NCBI GenBank assembly: GCA_002482535.1
Contig: DLGE01000001.1
Location: 310,001 to 374,000 of the forward strand
DNA length: 64,000 bases
Source: Peptococcaceae bacterium UBA7702
GTDB lineage: Bacteria; Bacillota; Dehalobacteriia; UBA7702
Direction: 5' to 3'
Positions 22,799-32,142 of the stretch are shown here, in pieces. The stretch's first letter is position 1. Each line of letters begins with the position of its first letter. Position numbers and translations under genes: made by a program. The notes beneath the pieces were generated by a model. It saw only the letters and a program-made list of their open reading frames with translations, made no database searches and was not told the origin of the DNA.

Positions 22799-23287
22799 AT
22801 GGAAATGTTATGTTCAAACTGCGGTAAAGAGAATACGGAAGGTTCTGCCTTTTGTGCATATTGTGGGGAAAAACTAAAACCCGAGGATAACCTTGAAACA
22901 GAAGCTGCGGCTGCCAACCTTGTTTCAGGAGAAAAAGCAGAGCCCTGCCAATGTGCAGAGACGACAAACACAGGAACAAAACCCAATGCAGATCACCACG
23001 GTTTCCTTGGTTTTCGAAAGAAGTACCGCTGGTTTGATTTTCAAAATCCCGTTGCCCTGATTTTGTATATCGCTGCCGGTGTTGCGGTGATCCTTGGCCT
23101 CATTTTCGGTATTTACTACGGCATCAGTCGTTACGATATTTATAATTTCGACGATTATTACACGGGATTTTCTTTTGAAACCATGTTTTTCTACTGGCTC
23201 AGATACATCCTTACAGCCGTATTCCTCGTCGCTGCCGGTGAAATCATCAACCTGCTGCAAAAAATTCTTGACAAACAAAAAAAATAA
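22799..23287 (+). CDS. Zinc-ribbon membrane protein of unknown function
   Basis: A 162-residue protein. Residues 4-20 form a zinc ribbon (Cys-Ser-Asn-Cys-Gly-Lys-Glu-Asn, then Cys-Ala-Tyr-Cys-Gly-Glu-Lys-Leu), as in many Firmicutes zinc_ribbon_2 proteins. A polar linker (21-80) follows. Two membrane helices come next, one near 98-118 (Ile-Leu-Tyr-Ile-Ala-Ala-Gly-Val-Ala-Val-Ile-Leu-Gly) and one near 137-155, with a Tyr/Asp-rich loop between them. The ATG at 22799 has AGGAGG seven bases upstream; an upstream ATG in frame does not. It is flanked by tRNA genes and monocistronic. Confidence 0.82.
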   Translation: MEMLCSNCGKENTEGSAFCAYCGEKLKPEDNLETEAAAANLVSGEKAEPCQCAETTNTGTKPNADHHGFLGFRKKYRWFDFQNPVALILYIAAGVAVILGLIFGIYYGISRYDIYNFDDYYTGFSFETMFFYWLRYILTAVFLVAAGEIINLLQKILDKQKK

Positions 23288-23336
23288 AGGCTTGGTTTCG
23301 ATTTTTTGCTGCTTTAAAAACCCCGGTCAAAAAGTC

Positions 23337-23365
23337 TTGATTTTGGAGAATGCTTGTGCTATACT
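23337..23365 (+). promoter_or_regulatory. Promoter of tRNA-Lys
   Basis: TTGATT (23337-23342), 17-base spacer, TATACT (23360-23365), ten bases before the tRNA. Confidence 0.8.
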
Positions 23366-23375
23366 GTTTCAGCAA

Positions 23376-23451
23376 GCATCGTTAGCTCAGCTGGCAGAGC
23401 ACCTGACTCTTAATCAGGGTGTCCAGGGTTCGAGCCCCTGACGGTGTACCA
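23376..23451 (+). tRNA. tRNA-Lys (CUU)
   Basis: Complete cloverleaf: acceptor GCATCGT/ACGGTGT with G-T pairs, anticodon stem CCTGA/TCAGG with loop CTCTTAA and anticodon CTT, T loop TTCGAGC, encoded CCA. Confidence 0.95.
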
Positions 23452-23458
23452 GTGAAGA

Positions 23459-23489
23459 GCCCGCATATCTTTGATATGCGGGCTTTTTT
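23459..23489 (+). terminator. Terminator of tRNA-Lys
   Basis: Stem GCCCGCATATC/GATATGCGGGC followed by TTTTTT. Confidence 0.93.
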
Positions 23490-23499
23490 AGCGCCGCCG

Positions 23500-23529
23500 T
23501 TGACAAGGGAATCAAAAATACGATATAAT
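23500..23529 (+). promoter_or_regulatory. Promoter of leuS-holA
   Basis: TTGACA (23500-23505), 18-base spacer, TATAAT (23524-23529). The leader to leuS is only about 70 bases, too short for a T-box riboswitch. Confidence 0.8.
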
Positions 23530-23604
23530 ATGATATTGTATTGTTGTGAAGATAAGGCTTTTCCCGTTTTTGGGGGAAAGCAGAAAATAGGTAGGAGAAC
23601 TGAT

Positions 23605-26085
23605 ATGGAAAAAAAGTATGAAGCCCAGGCCATTGAAGGGAAATGGCAGAAAAAATGGGAAGAGGAAAAGACGTTTCAAGTTACGGAAGACCCGGAGAAA
23701 GAAAAATTCTATTCTCTGGAGATGTTTCCTTATCCCTCGGGCAATCTGCACATGGGGCATGTGCGCAATTATTCCATCGGCGATGTGGTCGCCCGTTTTA
23801 AAAGGATGCAGGGCTATAACGTGCTTCATCCCATGGGCTGGGATTCTTTCGGCCTTCCCGCGGAGAATGCCGCCATCAAAAACAAGGTGCATCCCGTGGA
23901 ATGGACCCTTTCCAATATGGACAATATGCGTCGGCAGTTGAAATCCCTGGGTATCAGCTACGACTGGGACAGGGAAGTGGCCACTTGCCTGCCGGACTAT
24001 TATAAATTTACCCAGTGGAGTTTTTTGCAATTATACAAAAACGGACTGGCCTATAAAAAGAAAGCCGCGGTCAACTGGTGTCCCTCCTGCGCCACGGTGC
24101 TCGCCAACGAGCAGGTGGTGGACGGTGAATGCGAACGCTGTCACACTGCTGTGGAAAAGAAAAACCTTTCTCAATGGTTCTTTAAAATCACCGATTACGC
24201 CCAGCGGCTTTTAGACGATTTGGCGGAGCTGCCAGGTTGGCCCCAAAAGGTCAAAACCATGCAGGAAAACTGGATCGGCCGCAGCACCGGTGTGGAAATC
24301 GACTTCAAGGTCGAAAACAGTGACCAAACCATCTCTGTTTTTACGACCCGTCCCGACACGGTCCACGGCGTGACCTTTATGGTTTTTGCGCCGGAGCACC
24401 CCCTTGTTGAGGAATTGGTGGCGGGAACGGAATATGAAGGCGCTGTCAAAGTATTTCAAAAGAAGATGCAGCACCTCTCCGCCGTAGACCGGACCTCCGC
24501 CGATTTGGAAAAGGAAGGGATCTTCATTGGCAAATACGTGATCAATCCTTTGAACGGTGATCGCATACAGCTTTGGATCACCAACTACGTTATCATGGAT
24601 TACGGTACCGGCGCCGTCATGGGTGTTCCCGGTCACGACCAGCGCGACTTTGATTTTGCCAAGAAATACGGTATCGATATCAAGGTGGTCATCACACCGC
24701 CGGAAAATCCGCAGCTCAAAGCCGAAGAACTGGCAGAAGCCTATGTCGAAGAGGGTAATCTCGTGGCTTCCGGTCGTTTTGACGGCCTGAACAACAAAAA
24801 AGCCATCGAAGCCATTGCCGACGATTTATCAGAGCGGGGCCTCGGCCGCCGCGTCGTCAATTACCGTCTCAGGGATTGGCTCATCTCCCGGCAGCGTTAT
24901 TGGGGCGCGCCGATTCCCATTGTTTATTGTGAAAAATGTGGCACAGTGCCGATACCTGAGGATCAACTCCCGGTGTTGCTCCCCACCGATGTGGAATTCA
25001 AACCCGGCGGTGCTTCTCCCCTAAAAACAAGCAAGTCCTTTATGGACGCTACTTGCCCCATCTGTGGTCATCACGCCACGAGGGAAGTGGACACTATGGA
25101 TACCTTTGTCTGCTCTTCTTGGTATTATCTGCGCTATACCGATCCGAAAAACGAGGCGGAAGCCTTTCAGCGGGAAAAGTGTGATTATTGGATGAACGTC
25201 GATCAATACATCGGCGGCGTGGAACACGCCATTCTCCATTTGATGTACTCCCGCTTCTTCATGAAGGTCTTTTACGACCTCGGTTTCTGTAAAGCCAAAG
25301 AACCCTTTCGGAATTTGCTGACCCAGGGTATGGTCTTAAAAGACGGTACCAAAATGTCCAAATCCTTGGGGAACGTGGTTTCCCCGGAAGCGATCATTGA
25401 AAAATACGGCGCCGACACCGCCCGTCTTTTCATCCTCTTTGCTTCGCCTCCGGAAAAGGATCTGGAATGGAACGACGCTGCTGTGGAAGGCTGCTACCGT
25501 TTCTTAAACCGCGTTTGGCGGCTGGTATTGGCCCAGGCTGAAAATAAGGACACCGCCTACGATATCGCCGCTTTGAGTAAAGAAGATAAAGATGTTCGCC
25601 GTAAGATCCACGCCACGATCAAAAAGGTCACTGACGATATCAGCGAACGTTTCAATTTTAATACAGCCATCAGCGCCATCATGGAACTGAACAACACCCT
25701 CGCCGCCTACGGTGAGAAGGAACATAAGAATTCCGCCCTGTTGAAGGAAGGTTTCGACGCTCTGACCGTTCTGCTTTCTCCCTTCGCGCCCCACATCACC
25801 GAAGAGCTTTGGCAGCGCACGGGCCACACTACGGCCATCATCGATACGCCTTGGCTCACTTACGCCGAAGATGCTTTGGCCGTTGATGAAGTGGAAATCG
25901 TCGTTCAGGTCAACGGCAGATTAAAAGGAAAGCTCATGGCTCCTTGCGGTCTGGATAAAGGGGGACTCGAAGACTTTGTCAAAAGCAGCGAAATTTTCGC
26001 CGCCCAAACCAAAGGTGTCGAAGTGAAGAAGATCGTCTGCGTTCCCGATAAACTTGTGAATATCGTTGTGACGCCGAAAGATTGA
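23605..26085 (+). CDS. leuS: Leucyl-tRNA synthetase
   Basis: Class I aminoacyl-tRNA synthetase that charges tRNA-Leu. The 826-residue protein has the HIGH-type motif His-Met-Gly-His (near 49-52) in Pro-Tyr-Pro-Ser-Gly-Asn-Leu-His-Met-Gly-His. It also has the zinc-finger cysteines in the Cys-Pro-Ser-Cys segment, the CP1 editing domain (Thr-Thr-Arg-Pro-Asp-Thr), and the KMSKS motif Lys-Met-Ser-Lys-Ser. Length and start (Met-Glu-Lys-Lys-Tyr-Glu) match the bacterial family. The ATG at 23605 follows AGGAG. No T-box is present, unlike many Firmicutes synthetase genes. holA follows after seven bases. Confidence 0.97.
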   Translation: MEKKYEAQAIEGKWQKKWEEEKTFQVTEDPEKEKFYSLEMFPYPSGNLHMGHVRNYSIGDVVARFKRMQGYNVLHPMGWDSFGLPAENAAIKNKVHPVEWTLSNMDNMRRQLKSLGISYDWDREVATCLPDYYKFTQWSFLQLYKNGLAYKKKAAVNWCPSCATVLANEQVVDGECERCHTAVEKKNLSQWFFKITDYAQRLLDDLAELPGWPQKVKTMQENWIGRSTGVEIDFKVENSDQTISVFTTRPDTVHGVTFMVFAPEHPLVEELVAGTEYEGAVKVFQKKMQHLSAVDRTSADLEKEGIFIGKYVINPLNGDRIQLWITNYVIMDYGTGAVMGVPGHDQRDFDFAKKYGIDIKVVITPPENPQLKAEELAEAYVEEGNLVASGRFDGLNNKKAIEAIADDLSERGLGRRVVNYRLRDWLISRQRYWGAPIPIVYCEKCGTVPIPEDQLPVLLPTDVEFKPGGASPLKTSKSFMDATCPICGHHATREVDTMDTFVCSSWYYLRYTDPKNEAEAFQREKCDYWMNVDQYIGGVEHAILHLMYSRFFMKVFYDLGFCKAKEPFRNLLTQGMVLKDGTKMSKSLGNVVSPEAIIEKYGADTARLFILFASPPEKDLEWNDAAVEGCYRFLNRVWRLVLAQAENKDTAYDIAALSKEDKDVRRKIHATIKKVTDDISERFNFNTAISAIMELNNTLAAYGEKEHKNSALLKEGFDALTVLLSPFAPHITEELWQRTGHTTAIIDTPWLTYAEDALAVDEVEIVVQVNGRLKGKLMAPCGLDKGGLEDFVKSSEIFAAQTKGVEVKKIVCVPDKLVNIVVTPKD

Positions 26086-26092
26086 GGTTTCT

Positions 26093-27049
26093 ATGGAAAT
26101 CAAGCCCATCTATCTCTTTTACGGAGAGGAAAAGTTCCTTCTGAAGAAGGATGTCTCTTTCTTTCGTGACTATTTTGACAAAGAAGGGGTCACGGCGGAA
26201 GAATTCGATGGAGCCAAGGATAGTCTTGCGGCCATCATCGGCGCCGCCGCGGAGATGCCTCTTTTCGGCGGCAAACGTCTGCTCATCGTGGATCACGCGC
26301 CCTGGTTCGGGAAAGACGGTGGTGACGTGGGGGAACTGCTGGCCTATGCCGAGGCTCCCAATGAAGATAGCTACCTGGTTTTCATCGCCGACCGCGCCGA
26401 CAAGCGGCTAAAAATCGTGAAAGCCATTGAAAAGGTAGGGAAGGTGCGGCAATACGAAGCGAAAAAAAGCTACGAGCTTCCCGATTATGTCCGTAAATAC
26501 CTGCGCGCCCAGGGCAAAACGATGGCTCCCCGCGGCCTTGACCTGTTGCTGCTGCTTTGCAGTGAGGATCTCGGCAGCATCAGCGGCGAACTGGATAAAC
26601 TTGTCCTGTACGTCGATGAAAGGGAACGCATTGAGGAAGCAGACGTGGCGAAAATCGTTGCCAAAACAGCCCAAGCTACGAGTTTTCTGCTTTCCGACGC
26701 CGTGGGTCTGCGCCAAAAAGATAAAGTGAAACAGTATGCCGAAGAAATTTTGGCCAACACCAAACCGGGAGAATATGCTTTGCTTTTCGGTTATCTCGTC
26801 AATTACTTCCGGTTATTGATGCGGGTCAAGGATCTGATTCATGGCGGCAGCAGTGAAAAGGCCATCGCCAAAGAGCTGGGTGTTCACGAATTTCGGGTCA
26901 AAAAAGCGGCGGAGGCCCAAAAAAAATACTCCATGGAGCAGTTGTTCACTGCTCTGGAGCGGATGCTTGACTGTGATTATAAGGTAAAATCTGGACGTTG
27001 GGATTACAAAGACGGCCTCTTCGTGACGTTGCTGCAAATTGTCAATTAA
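26093..27049 (+). CDS. holA: DNA polymerase III subunit delta
   Basis: The delta subunit of the clamp loader, which opens the beta sliding clamp. The 318-residue protein has the delta-family N-terminus (Pro-Ile-Tyr-Leu-Phe-Tyr-Gly-Glu-Glu, 5-13), a degenerate AAA+ domain without Walker A, and the C-terminal helical collar including Gly-Glu-Tyr-Ala-Leu-Leu-Phe-Gly-Tyr-Leu and Leu-Gly-Val-His-Glu-Phe-Arg-Val-Lys-Lys-Ala. Placement directly before convergent rpsT is the usual Firmicutes order. It shares the leuS promoter. Confidence 0.93.
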   Translation: MEIKPIYLFYGEEKFLLKKDVSFFRDYFDKEGVTAEEFDGAKDSLAAIIGAAAEMPLFGGKRLLIVDHAPWFGKDGGDVGELLAYAEAPNEDSYLVFIADRADKRLKIVKAIEKVGKVRQYEAKKSYELPDYVRKYLRAQGKTMAPRGLDLLLLLCSEDLGSISGELDKLVLYVDERERIEEADVAKIVAKTAQATSFLLSDAVGLRQKDKVKQYAEEILANTKPGEYALLFGYLVNYFRLLMRVKDLIHGGSSEKAIAKELGVHEFRVKKAAEAQKKYSMEQLFTALERMLDCDYKVKSGRWDYKDGLFVTLLQIVN

Positions 27050-27082
27050 AATCCAAATTGGTACAAAAATGATACAAAAAAA

Positions 27083-27113
27083 CCGGGATGATTTTCATCC
27101 CGGATATTTTTTT
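27083..27113. terminator. Bidirectional terminator between holA and rpsT
   Basis: Stem CCGGGATGA/TCATCCCGG around a TTT loop with an A-run on the left and ATATTTTTTT on the right. It serves both convergent genes. Confidence 0.92.
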
Positions 27114-27132
27114 AATGCGTTATTGCGCGCCG

Positions 27133-27396
27133 TTACGCCATTGCGTTGAACATCTTCTGCAATTTCGATTTTTTTCTGGCGGCTGCGTTTTTATGGATCA
27201 GTTTTTTACCGGCTGCTTTATCCACCAGTGCGAGGAGCTCTTTCAATGCGGGTTGAGCCTGATCTTTGTTACCGGCTTCCACTGCTTCCTTGAATTTTCT
27301 GGTGGCAGTTTTCAATCTCGATTTCGCTGCCATGTTGCGCATTCTGCGGATTTCGGAAGTCTTCACTCTTTTTGACGCGGATTTAATATTGGGCAT
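27133..27396 (-). CDS. rpsT: 30S ribosomal protein S20
   Basis: Primary 16S rRNA-binding protein of the small subunit. The 87-residue basic helical protein has the family start Met-Pro-Asn-Ile-Lys-Ser-Ala-Ser-Lys-Arg-Val and the C-terminal Lys-Leu-Ile-His-Lys-Asn-Ala-Ala-Ala-Arg-Lys-Lys-Ser. A strong GAGGAGG precedes the ATG. It is divergent from spoIIP. Confidence 0.97.
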   Translation of the reverse strand: MPNIKSASKRVKTSEIRRMRNMAAKSRLKTATRKFKEAVEAGNKDQAQPALKELLALVDKAAGKKLIHKNAAARKKSKLQKMFNAMA

Positions 27397-27448
27397 GTTT
27401 TCACCTCCTCGTAATCGATCAAACTATTATGCTTCATAATACCAAAAT

Positions 27449-27477
27449 ACTATAGCACATTTACCCGAAAAAGGCAA
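27449..27477 (-). promoter_or_regulatory. Promoter of rpsT
   Basis: On the minus strand TTGCCT (27472-27477), 17-base spacer, TATAGT (27449-27454), about 50 bases before the start codon. Confidence 0.75.
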
Positions 27478-27535
27478 GGAAAAATTGGGCATTATTTTAC
27501 GAAACAGCTCATATCATAAAAAGGGAGGACATAAT

Positions 27536-28549
27536 ATGAGTGGAATGAAGTTCAGAAGAAGAAACCGCTATTCCGGAAAATGGTTGGTATGTTTTATTTT
27601 TCTGTTGTTTTTTTCTTTCGGCGTGCTCATGGGCTATTATTACGACAGCGGCAAAACGAACTTCCTGCCTTTTTCTCTTGTATTGAAGAGCCAGTTGTTT
27701 TACGGCGGCAAAGTTGTTGACCTGCCGGGTTATGCCGATAGTGTGGGAGCCTTTTCCGAATATGAAAAGAGCGGCGATGTTACGCTGACCAACTGGGAGC
27801 TGACCTTTTATGAGGACGAGTTAACCAATACGACGATTCCTGTCTTTTACGGCAAAACGAAAACGGCAAACGGCAAAACAGAGGCCTCGTCCACGGAGCT
27901 GATCCGGGTCAACGCGGCGAAAGCAGTTGCCATGGAGTCCCTAAAGCCCGATGAGGTACAGGTCCTGATCTATTGCACCCATACGGCGGAATCCTACAGC
28001 GGCAACCGCGCCGATGAAAACGGCAAAGGCGATGTGCTGACCGTTGCCCACCATCTTGCCGATACGCTGCAAAACGACTACGGTGTCGGCGTTGTGGTCA
28101 GCGATACGGTACACGATTCCCCTGACTGGTATCAGAGTTACACCAATTCCAAAGCCACCGCCGCCGCCCTTTGGGAAGCCTATCCCGACGCGGATCTTAT
28201 GATCGACTTACACCGGGATTCCAGCACCACCAAGGCGGACTGCACCGTTGTTGTGAATGGCCAAAGCGCCGCGTCCCTGCTTTTGGTGGTGGGGAGCAAC
28301 GTTACTTTAAACCATCCCAACTGGGAACAAAACTGGCAGACCGCCAAATCCGTCGGCGCTTGTATCGATCAGGTCAACGGTTCTTTGCTCAGAGGTGTCC
28401 GGGTGCAAAAAGGCCGTTATAACCAGCATTTGTCCACAAAAATGATTCTGCTGGAAGTGGGCACCGATCTCAACACCTTGGATGAAGCAAAATACAGTGG
28501 GGAACTGGCGGCTCAAGCCATCAACGCTTATTTGGAAAATCTTGAATAA
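27536..28549 (+). CDS. spoIIP: Stage II sporulation protein P
   Basis: Membrane-anchored amidase and endopeptidase that, with SpoIID and SpoIIM, thins septal peptidoglycan and drives engulfment. The 337-residue protein has one membrane helix (about 17-38) and an extracytoplasmic SpoIIP domain with Tyr-Cys-Thr-His-Thr-Ala-Glu-Ser-Tyr and Met-Ile-Asp-Leu-His-Arg-Asp-Ser, the catalytic zinc signatures. The ATG at 27536 has GGGAGG upstream. A weak SigE-like element (GCATTAT, 14 bases, CATATCAT at 27510-27517) lies just before it but would leave almost no leader. The neighbouring gpr protease gene often found here is absent. Confidence 0.93.
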   Translation: MSGMKFRRRNRYSGKWLVCFIFLLFFSFGVLMGYYYDSGKTNFLPFSLVLKSQLFYGGKVVDLPGYADSVGAFSEYEKSGDVTLTNWELTFYEDELTNTTIPVFYGKTKTANGKTEASSTELIRVNAAKAVAMESLKPDEVQVLIYCTHTAESYSGNRADENGKGDVLTVAHHLADTLQNDYGVGVVVSDTVHDSPDWYQSYTNSKATAAALWEAYPDADLMIDLHRDSSTTKADCTVVVNGQSAASLLLVVGSNVTLNHPNWEQNWQTAKSVGACIDQVNGSLLRGVRVQKGRYNQHLSTKMILLEVGTDLNTLDEAKYSGELAAQAINAYLENLE

Positions 28550-28555
28550 ATTATT

Positions 28556-28583
28556 TTGAAAACAGCGGAAAATGTAGTATAAT
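28556..28583 (+). promoter_or_regulatory. Promoter of murJ-lepA-hemW
   Basis: TTGAAA (28556-28561), 16-base spacer, TATAAT (28578-28583), so the vegetative genes need not depend on spoIIP transcription. Confidence 0.75.
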
Positions 28584-28615
28584 AAAATCAGACTATTATG
28601 TTTTGGAGAAAACCC

Positions 28616-30322
28616 ATGTCTGATTTGCCAAAGGAAACCAAAGAGGCGCGGGAAGGCCCTGGTTCTGCAGAGCATCAAGGAGAAGCCGCGTCCTCCGCTG
28701 TAGCTGTAAAGGAAGAGACCGTCGAAATCAAGGGAGATTCGGTGGTGCGTTCCGCCATGGTCGTGATGCTGGCCATGATCATTTCCCGTGTCCTTGGCTA
28801 TATCCGTGATATTATTATCTATGCCCAAATTGGGCAAAACAGCTATACCGATGCGTATAATGCGGCGTTTAAGATCCCCGACTGTATCTATATGATCCTG
28901 GTCGGCGGAGCTTTGAGTGCCGCATTTATTCCCGTGGTCTCGTCTTATCTGGCCCGGGGGGAAAAAGAAAATGTCTGGAAATTCACCAGCGTTGTGATTA
29001 ACGTGATTTCCGGCCTCATGCTGTCTTTGGTGATCATCGCCTATATCTTTGCCCCCCAGTTTATCGGTTTTTACGTCAGCGGTTTCGATGCCGAAACCAT
29101 CCACCTCACCGTGGTGCTGACCAGAATTATGCTGATCCAGGCGATGCTCATGGCCTTGGCCGGGATCTGCCAGGGGATCTTGCAGTCCTTTAAAATATTC
29201 ACGCCCACAGCGGTGGGTTCCGTCGTCTATAACCTCGGTATCATCGTCTTTGGGGCGGCTTTCAGCGGTCTCATTGAAAAATACTTCCCGGGTTACGGCA
29301 TTACCGCCTTTTCCTTGGGCGTTGTCGCCGGGGCCTTTGGCAATTTTGTGGTCCAAGCCCAGGCCTTGCGGAAAGTCGGCATGAAGTACCATCTTTCCTT
29401 TGAACTGCGCAACCGGGGCTTTCAAAAGATGATCGTTTTGATGCTGCCGGTTTTCATCAGTTTGGGCGCCACCCAAATCAACCTTTTCGTCAATGCCGGT
29501 CTGGCGTCTCATCTTCAACCCGGCCTGCTTTCGGCACTCAATACCGCCCAGCGCCTGATGCAGCTGCCCATCTCTATTTTCGCCGTTTCCATCGCCATGG
29601 CGGTGTTCCCGGTATTATCCCGGGAAGCGGCCTTAAACCAGCTGGACGATTTCCGCAAAGACTTCGCTTACGGTATCCGTACGATTCTTTTTATCATGAT
29701 TCCCTTTACAGCCTTGCTCATCGCCTTGGGCGTACCCTTCATCCGCCTCCTTTACGAGGTGGGAAAATTCAACAGCGGCAACACCCAGGCTGTGGCTTTC
29801 GCCCTTTATTTCTACAGCATCGGCATCTTTGCCCAAGGCTGTATTCAAGTGCAAAACAGGGCCTTTTACGCCTTTCAGGATACGAAAAAACCGGTGCTTG
29901 TCGCCGTGTCCGGCGTGGCCATCAATTTGATTTTAAGCTTTATGCTCATTAACAAGCTGCAACAGGGCGGCTTGGCTTTAGCCTTTTCCGTGGCGGGGAT
30001 CTGTAATATGATCTTTCTTTTCCTGCTGCTGAAACGGAAGATCGGCCGTATCGGCTTAAAGGAGATTGGCGTCTCCGCCCTGAAAACCCTGATCGCCTCG
30101 GCGGTCATGGCCGCCGTGGCCTTTGCGGTGGCCTACGCCAGCGAAGCCTTTCTCGGCGTCGCCAACAAAGGGACCCAGATGGTGCAGCTATTCTCTGGGG
30201 GTATCGCAGGCCTTCTTGTTTTCTTCGTGCTGGCAAAATGGATGAAAATGCCGGAAACCGAAACCGTACTCCGCACATTAAAAAAGCGCTTTGGCCGCAA
30301 AAATAAGAAACAGACCGCATAA
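28616..30322 (+). CDS. murJ: Lipid II flippase MurJ
   Basis: MATE/MOP-superfamily transporter that moves lipid II across the membrane for wall synthesis. The 568-residue protein has a charged N-terminal tail (1-40), then about 14 membrane helices. MVF-family motifs include Ser-Ala-Ala-Phe-Ile-Pro-Val near 100, Gly-Ile-Cys-Gln-Gly-Ile-Leu-Gln, and Leu-Asn-Thr-Ala-Gln-Arg-Leu-Met-Gln-Leu-Pro. The extra soluble tail before the first helix is unusual. The start at 28616 follows GGAG seven bases away; the upstream ATG at 28598 lacks a site. lepA follows after 11 bases. Confidence 0.92.
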   Translation: MSDLPKETKEAREGPGSAEHQGEAASSAVAVKEETVEIKGDSVVRSAMVVMLAMIISRVLGYIRDIIIYAQIGQNSYTDAYNAAFKIPDCIYMILVGGALSAAFIPVVSSYLARGEKENVWKFTSVVINVISGLMLSLVIIAYIFAPQFIGFYVSGFDAETIHLTVVLTRIMLIQAMLMALAGICQGILQSFKIFTPTAVGSVVYNLGIIVFGAAFSGLIEKYFPGYGITAFSLGVVAGAFGNFVVQAQALRKVGMKYHLSFELRNRGFQKMIVLMLPVFISLGATQINLFVNAGLASHLQPGLLSALNTAQRLMQLPISIFAVSIAMAVFPVLSREAALNQLDDFRKDFAYGIRTILFIMIPFTALLIALGVPFIRLLYEVGKFNSGNTQAVAFALYFYSIGIFAQGCIQVQNRAFYAFQDTKKPVLVAVSGVAINLILSFMLINKLQQGGLALAFSVAGICNMIFLFLLLKRKIGRIGLKEIGVSALKTLIASAVMAAVAFAVAYASEAFLGVANKGTQMVQLFSGGIAGLLVFFVLAKWMKMPETETVLRTLKKRFGRKNKKQTA

Positions 30323-30333
30323 ACGAGGACACT

Positions 30334-32142
30334 ATGACTGAAAAAATGGAAAACATCAGAAACTTTTGTATCATCGCCCATATCGACCACGGTAAGAGCA
30401 CCCTTGCCGACCGCATTTTGGAAAGGACCGGCGCCGTCGCCCAGCGGGACATGGAACAACAACTGTTGGACAACATGGAGCTGGAGCGGGAACGGGGCAT
30501 CACCATCAAATTGCAGGCCGTGCATATGACCTATGAGGCGCAAAACGGCAAGGCGTATACGCTGAACCTCATCGATACCCCGGGACATGTTGATTTCAAT
30601 TACGAGGTGTCCCGGAGCCTCGCCGCTTGTGAAGGAGCGCTCCTTGTGGTCGATGCCGTCCAGGGGATTGAAGCCCAGACTTTGGCCAACGCTTATTTGG
30701 CCGTGGAAAACGATTTGGAACTGATTCCGGTGATCAATAAAATCGATTTGCCCAACGCCGATCCCGAGCATGTCAAAGAGCAGATCGAGGAGGTTTTGGG
30801 GATTGACGCTTCCGAGGCCCTCCTGGTTTCCGCCAAAACCGGCGAGGGTGTGGAGGCGGTGTTGGAAGCCGTGGTCAAACAGATTCCACCGCCCACCGGG
30901 GACAGGAACGGCAGATTGCAGGCTTTGATTTTCGATTCTCATTTTGATTCCTATAAAGGGGCCATTCCGTATCTTCGGGTCATCAACGGCGAGGTGCGAA
31001 AAGGCAGCCGCGTGACGTTCATGGGCACGAAAAAAACCTTCGATGTGACGGAAGTCGGCATCTTCACGCCGCCGATGAAATTGGTGGATTGCCTCACTGC
31101 CGGCGACGTCGGCTATATTGCCGCCAGCATCAAGAACGTCAAAGATACCCAGGTGGGGGATACCGTCACCGACGCCGACCGCCCCGCCGTGTTACCCCTC
31201 CCCGGTTACCGCCGGGCCATGCCCATGGTCTATTGTGGGATCTACCCCATGGAAAACAGCGATTACGATAATTTGAAGGACGCCCTGGAAAAATTGGCCC
31301 TCAACGATTCCGCTCTCATTTACGAACCGGAAACTTCGGCGGCTTTGGGCTTTGGTTTCCGCTGCGGCTTTTTGGGCTTGCTCCATATGGAAATCTTTGA
31401 AGAACGCTTAGAGCGGGAGTATCGCCTTGAGCTGATCACCACTGCCCCCAGCGTCGATTATATGGTCTACCAAACCAACGGCGAAATTTTGCATATCAGC
31501 AACCCCAGCGATATGCCGGAAATTCAGAAGATCGAAAGCCTTGAGGAGCCTTTTGTGAAGGCGACGATCATGTCGCCCAAGGATTATATCGGTTCCATCA
31601 TGGAGCTGGTGCAAGAGCGGCGGGGGATCTTTAAAAACATGGAATACATTTCGGTAACCAGGGTCATGCTTACCTACGATCTGCCCCTGTCCGAAGTGAT
31701 CTTTGACTTCTTTGACCAGTTGAAATCGCGTACCCGGGGTTATGCCTCTCTTGATTACGAATTTTCCGGTTATCGCGATTCCGATTTGGTGAAGCTTGAT
31801 ATCCTGGTCAACGGCGATATCGTCGATGCGCTTTCCATCATCGTGCATAAGGAAAACGCCTACCGCAGAGGCCGTCAATTAACGGAAAAACTGCGCAAGC
31901 TGATTCCCCGGCAGCTTTTTGAGGTGACGATTCAGGCGGCCATCGGCAATAAAGTCATTGCCAGGGAAAGCGTGAAGGCGCTGCGCAAGAACGTCATCGA
32001 AAAATGCTATGGCGGTGATATCTCCAGAAAGCGCAAACTCCTGGAAAAACAGAAAGAAGGGAAGAAACGGATGAAGCAGATGGGGAACGTGGAAATTCCC
32101 CAGGAAGCCTTTATGGCCGTTTTAAAGTTGGATGAATCATGA
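30334..32142 (+). CDS. lepA: Elongation factor 4
   Basis: Ribosome-associated GTPase LepA (EF4), implicated in back-translocation and 30S assembly. The 602-residue protein has G1 Ala-His-Ile-Asp-His-Gly-Lys-Ser-Thr, G3 Asp-Thr-Pro-Gly-His, G4 Asn-Lys-Ile-Asp, the EF-G-like domains and the unique C-terminal domain ending Gly-Lys-Lys-Arg-Met-Lys-Gln-Met-Gly. Full length. Its stop overlaps the hemW start (ATGA). The lepA-hemW-hrcA order is conserved in Firmicutes. Confidence 0.98.
   Translation: MTEKMENIRNFCIIAHIDHGKSTLADRILERTGAVAQRDMEQQLLDNMELERERGITIKLQAVHMTYEAQNGKAYTLNLIDTPGHVDFNYEVSRSLAACEGALLVVDAVQGIEAQTLANAYLAVENDLELIPVINKIDLPNADPEHVKEQIEEVLGIDASEALLVSAKTGEGVEAVLEAVVKQIPPPTGDRNGRLQALIFDSHFDSYKGAIPYLRVINGEVRKGSRVTFMGTKKTFDVTEVGIFTPPMKLVDCLTAGDVGYIAASIKNVKDTQVGDTVTDADRPAVLPLPGYRRAMPMVYCGIYPMENSDYDNLKDALEKLALNDSALIYEPETSAALGFGFRCGFLGLLHMEIFEERLEREYRLELITTAPSVDYMVYQTNGEILHISNPSDMPEIQKIESLEEPFVKATIMSPKDYIGSIMELVQERRGIFKNMEYISVTRVMLTYDLPLSEVIFDFFDQLKSRTRGYASLDYEFSGYRDSDLVKLDILVNGDIVDALSIIVHKENAYRRGRQLTEKLRKLIPRQLFEVTIQAAIGNKVIARESVKALRKNVIEKCYGGDISRKRKLLEKQKEGKKRMKQMGNVEIPQEAFMAVLKLDES

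Noticed and set aside
23530..23604. T-box riboswitch before leuS
   Set aside because: The leader is only about 70 bases and lacks a T-box sequence and terminator stem.
27489..27517. SigE promoter before spoIIP (GCATTAT-N14-CATATCAT)
   Set aside because: The match is partial and the resulting start would fall on or after the ribosome-binding site, so I did not list it as a feature.
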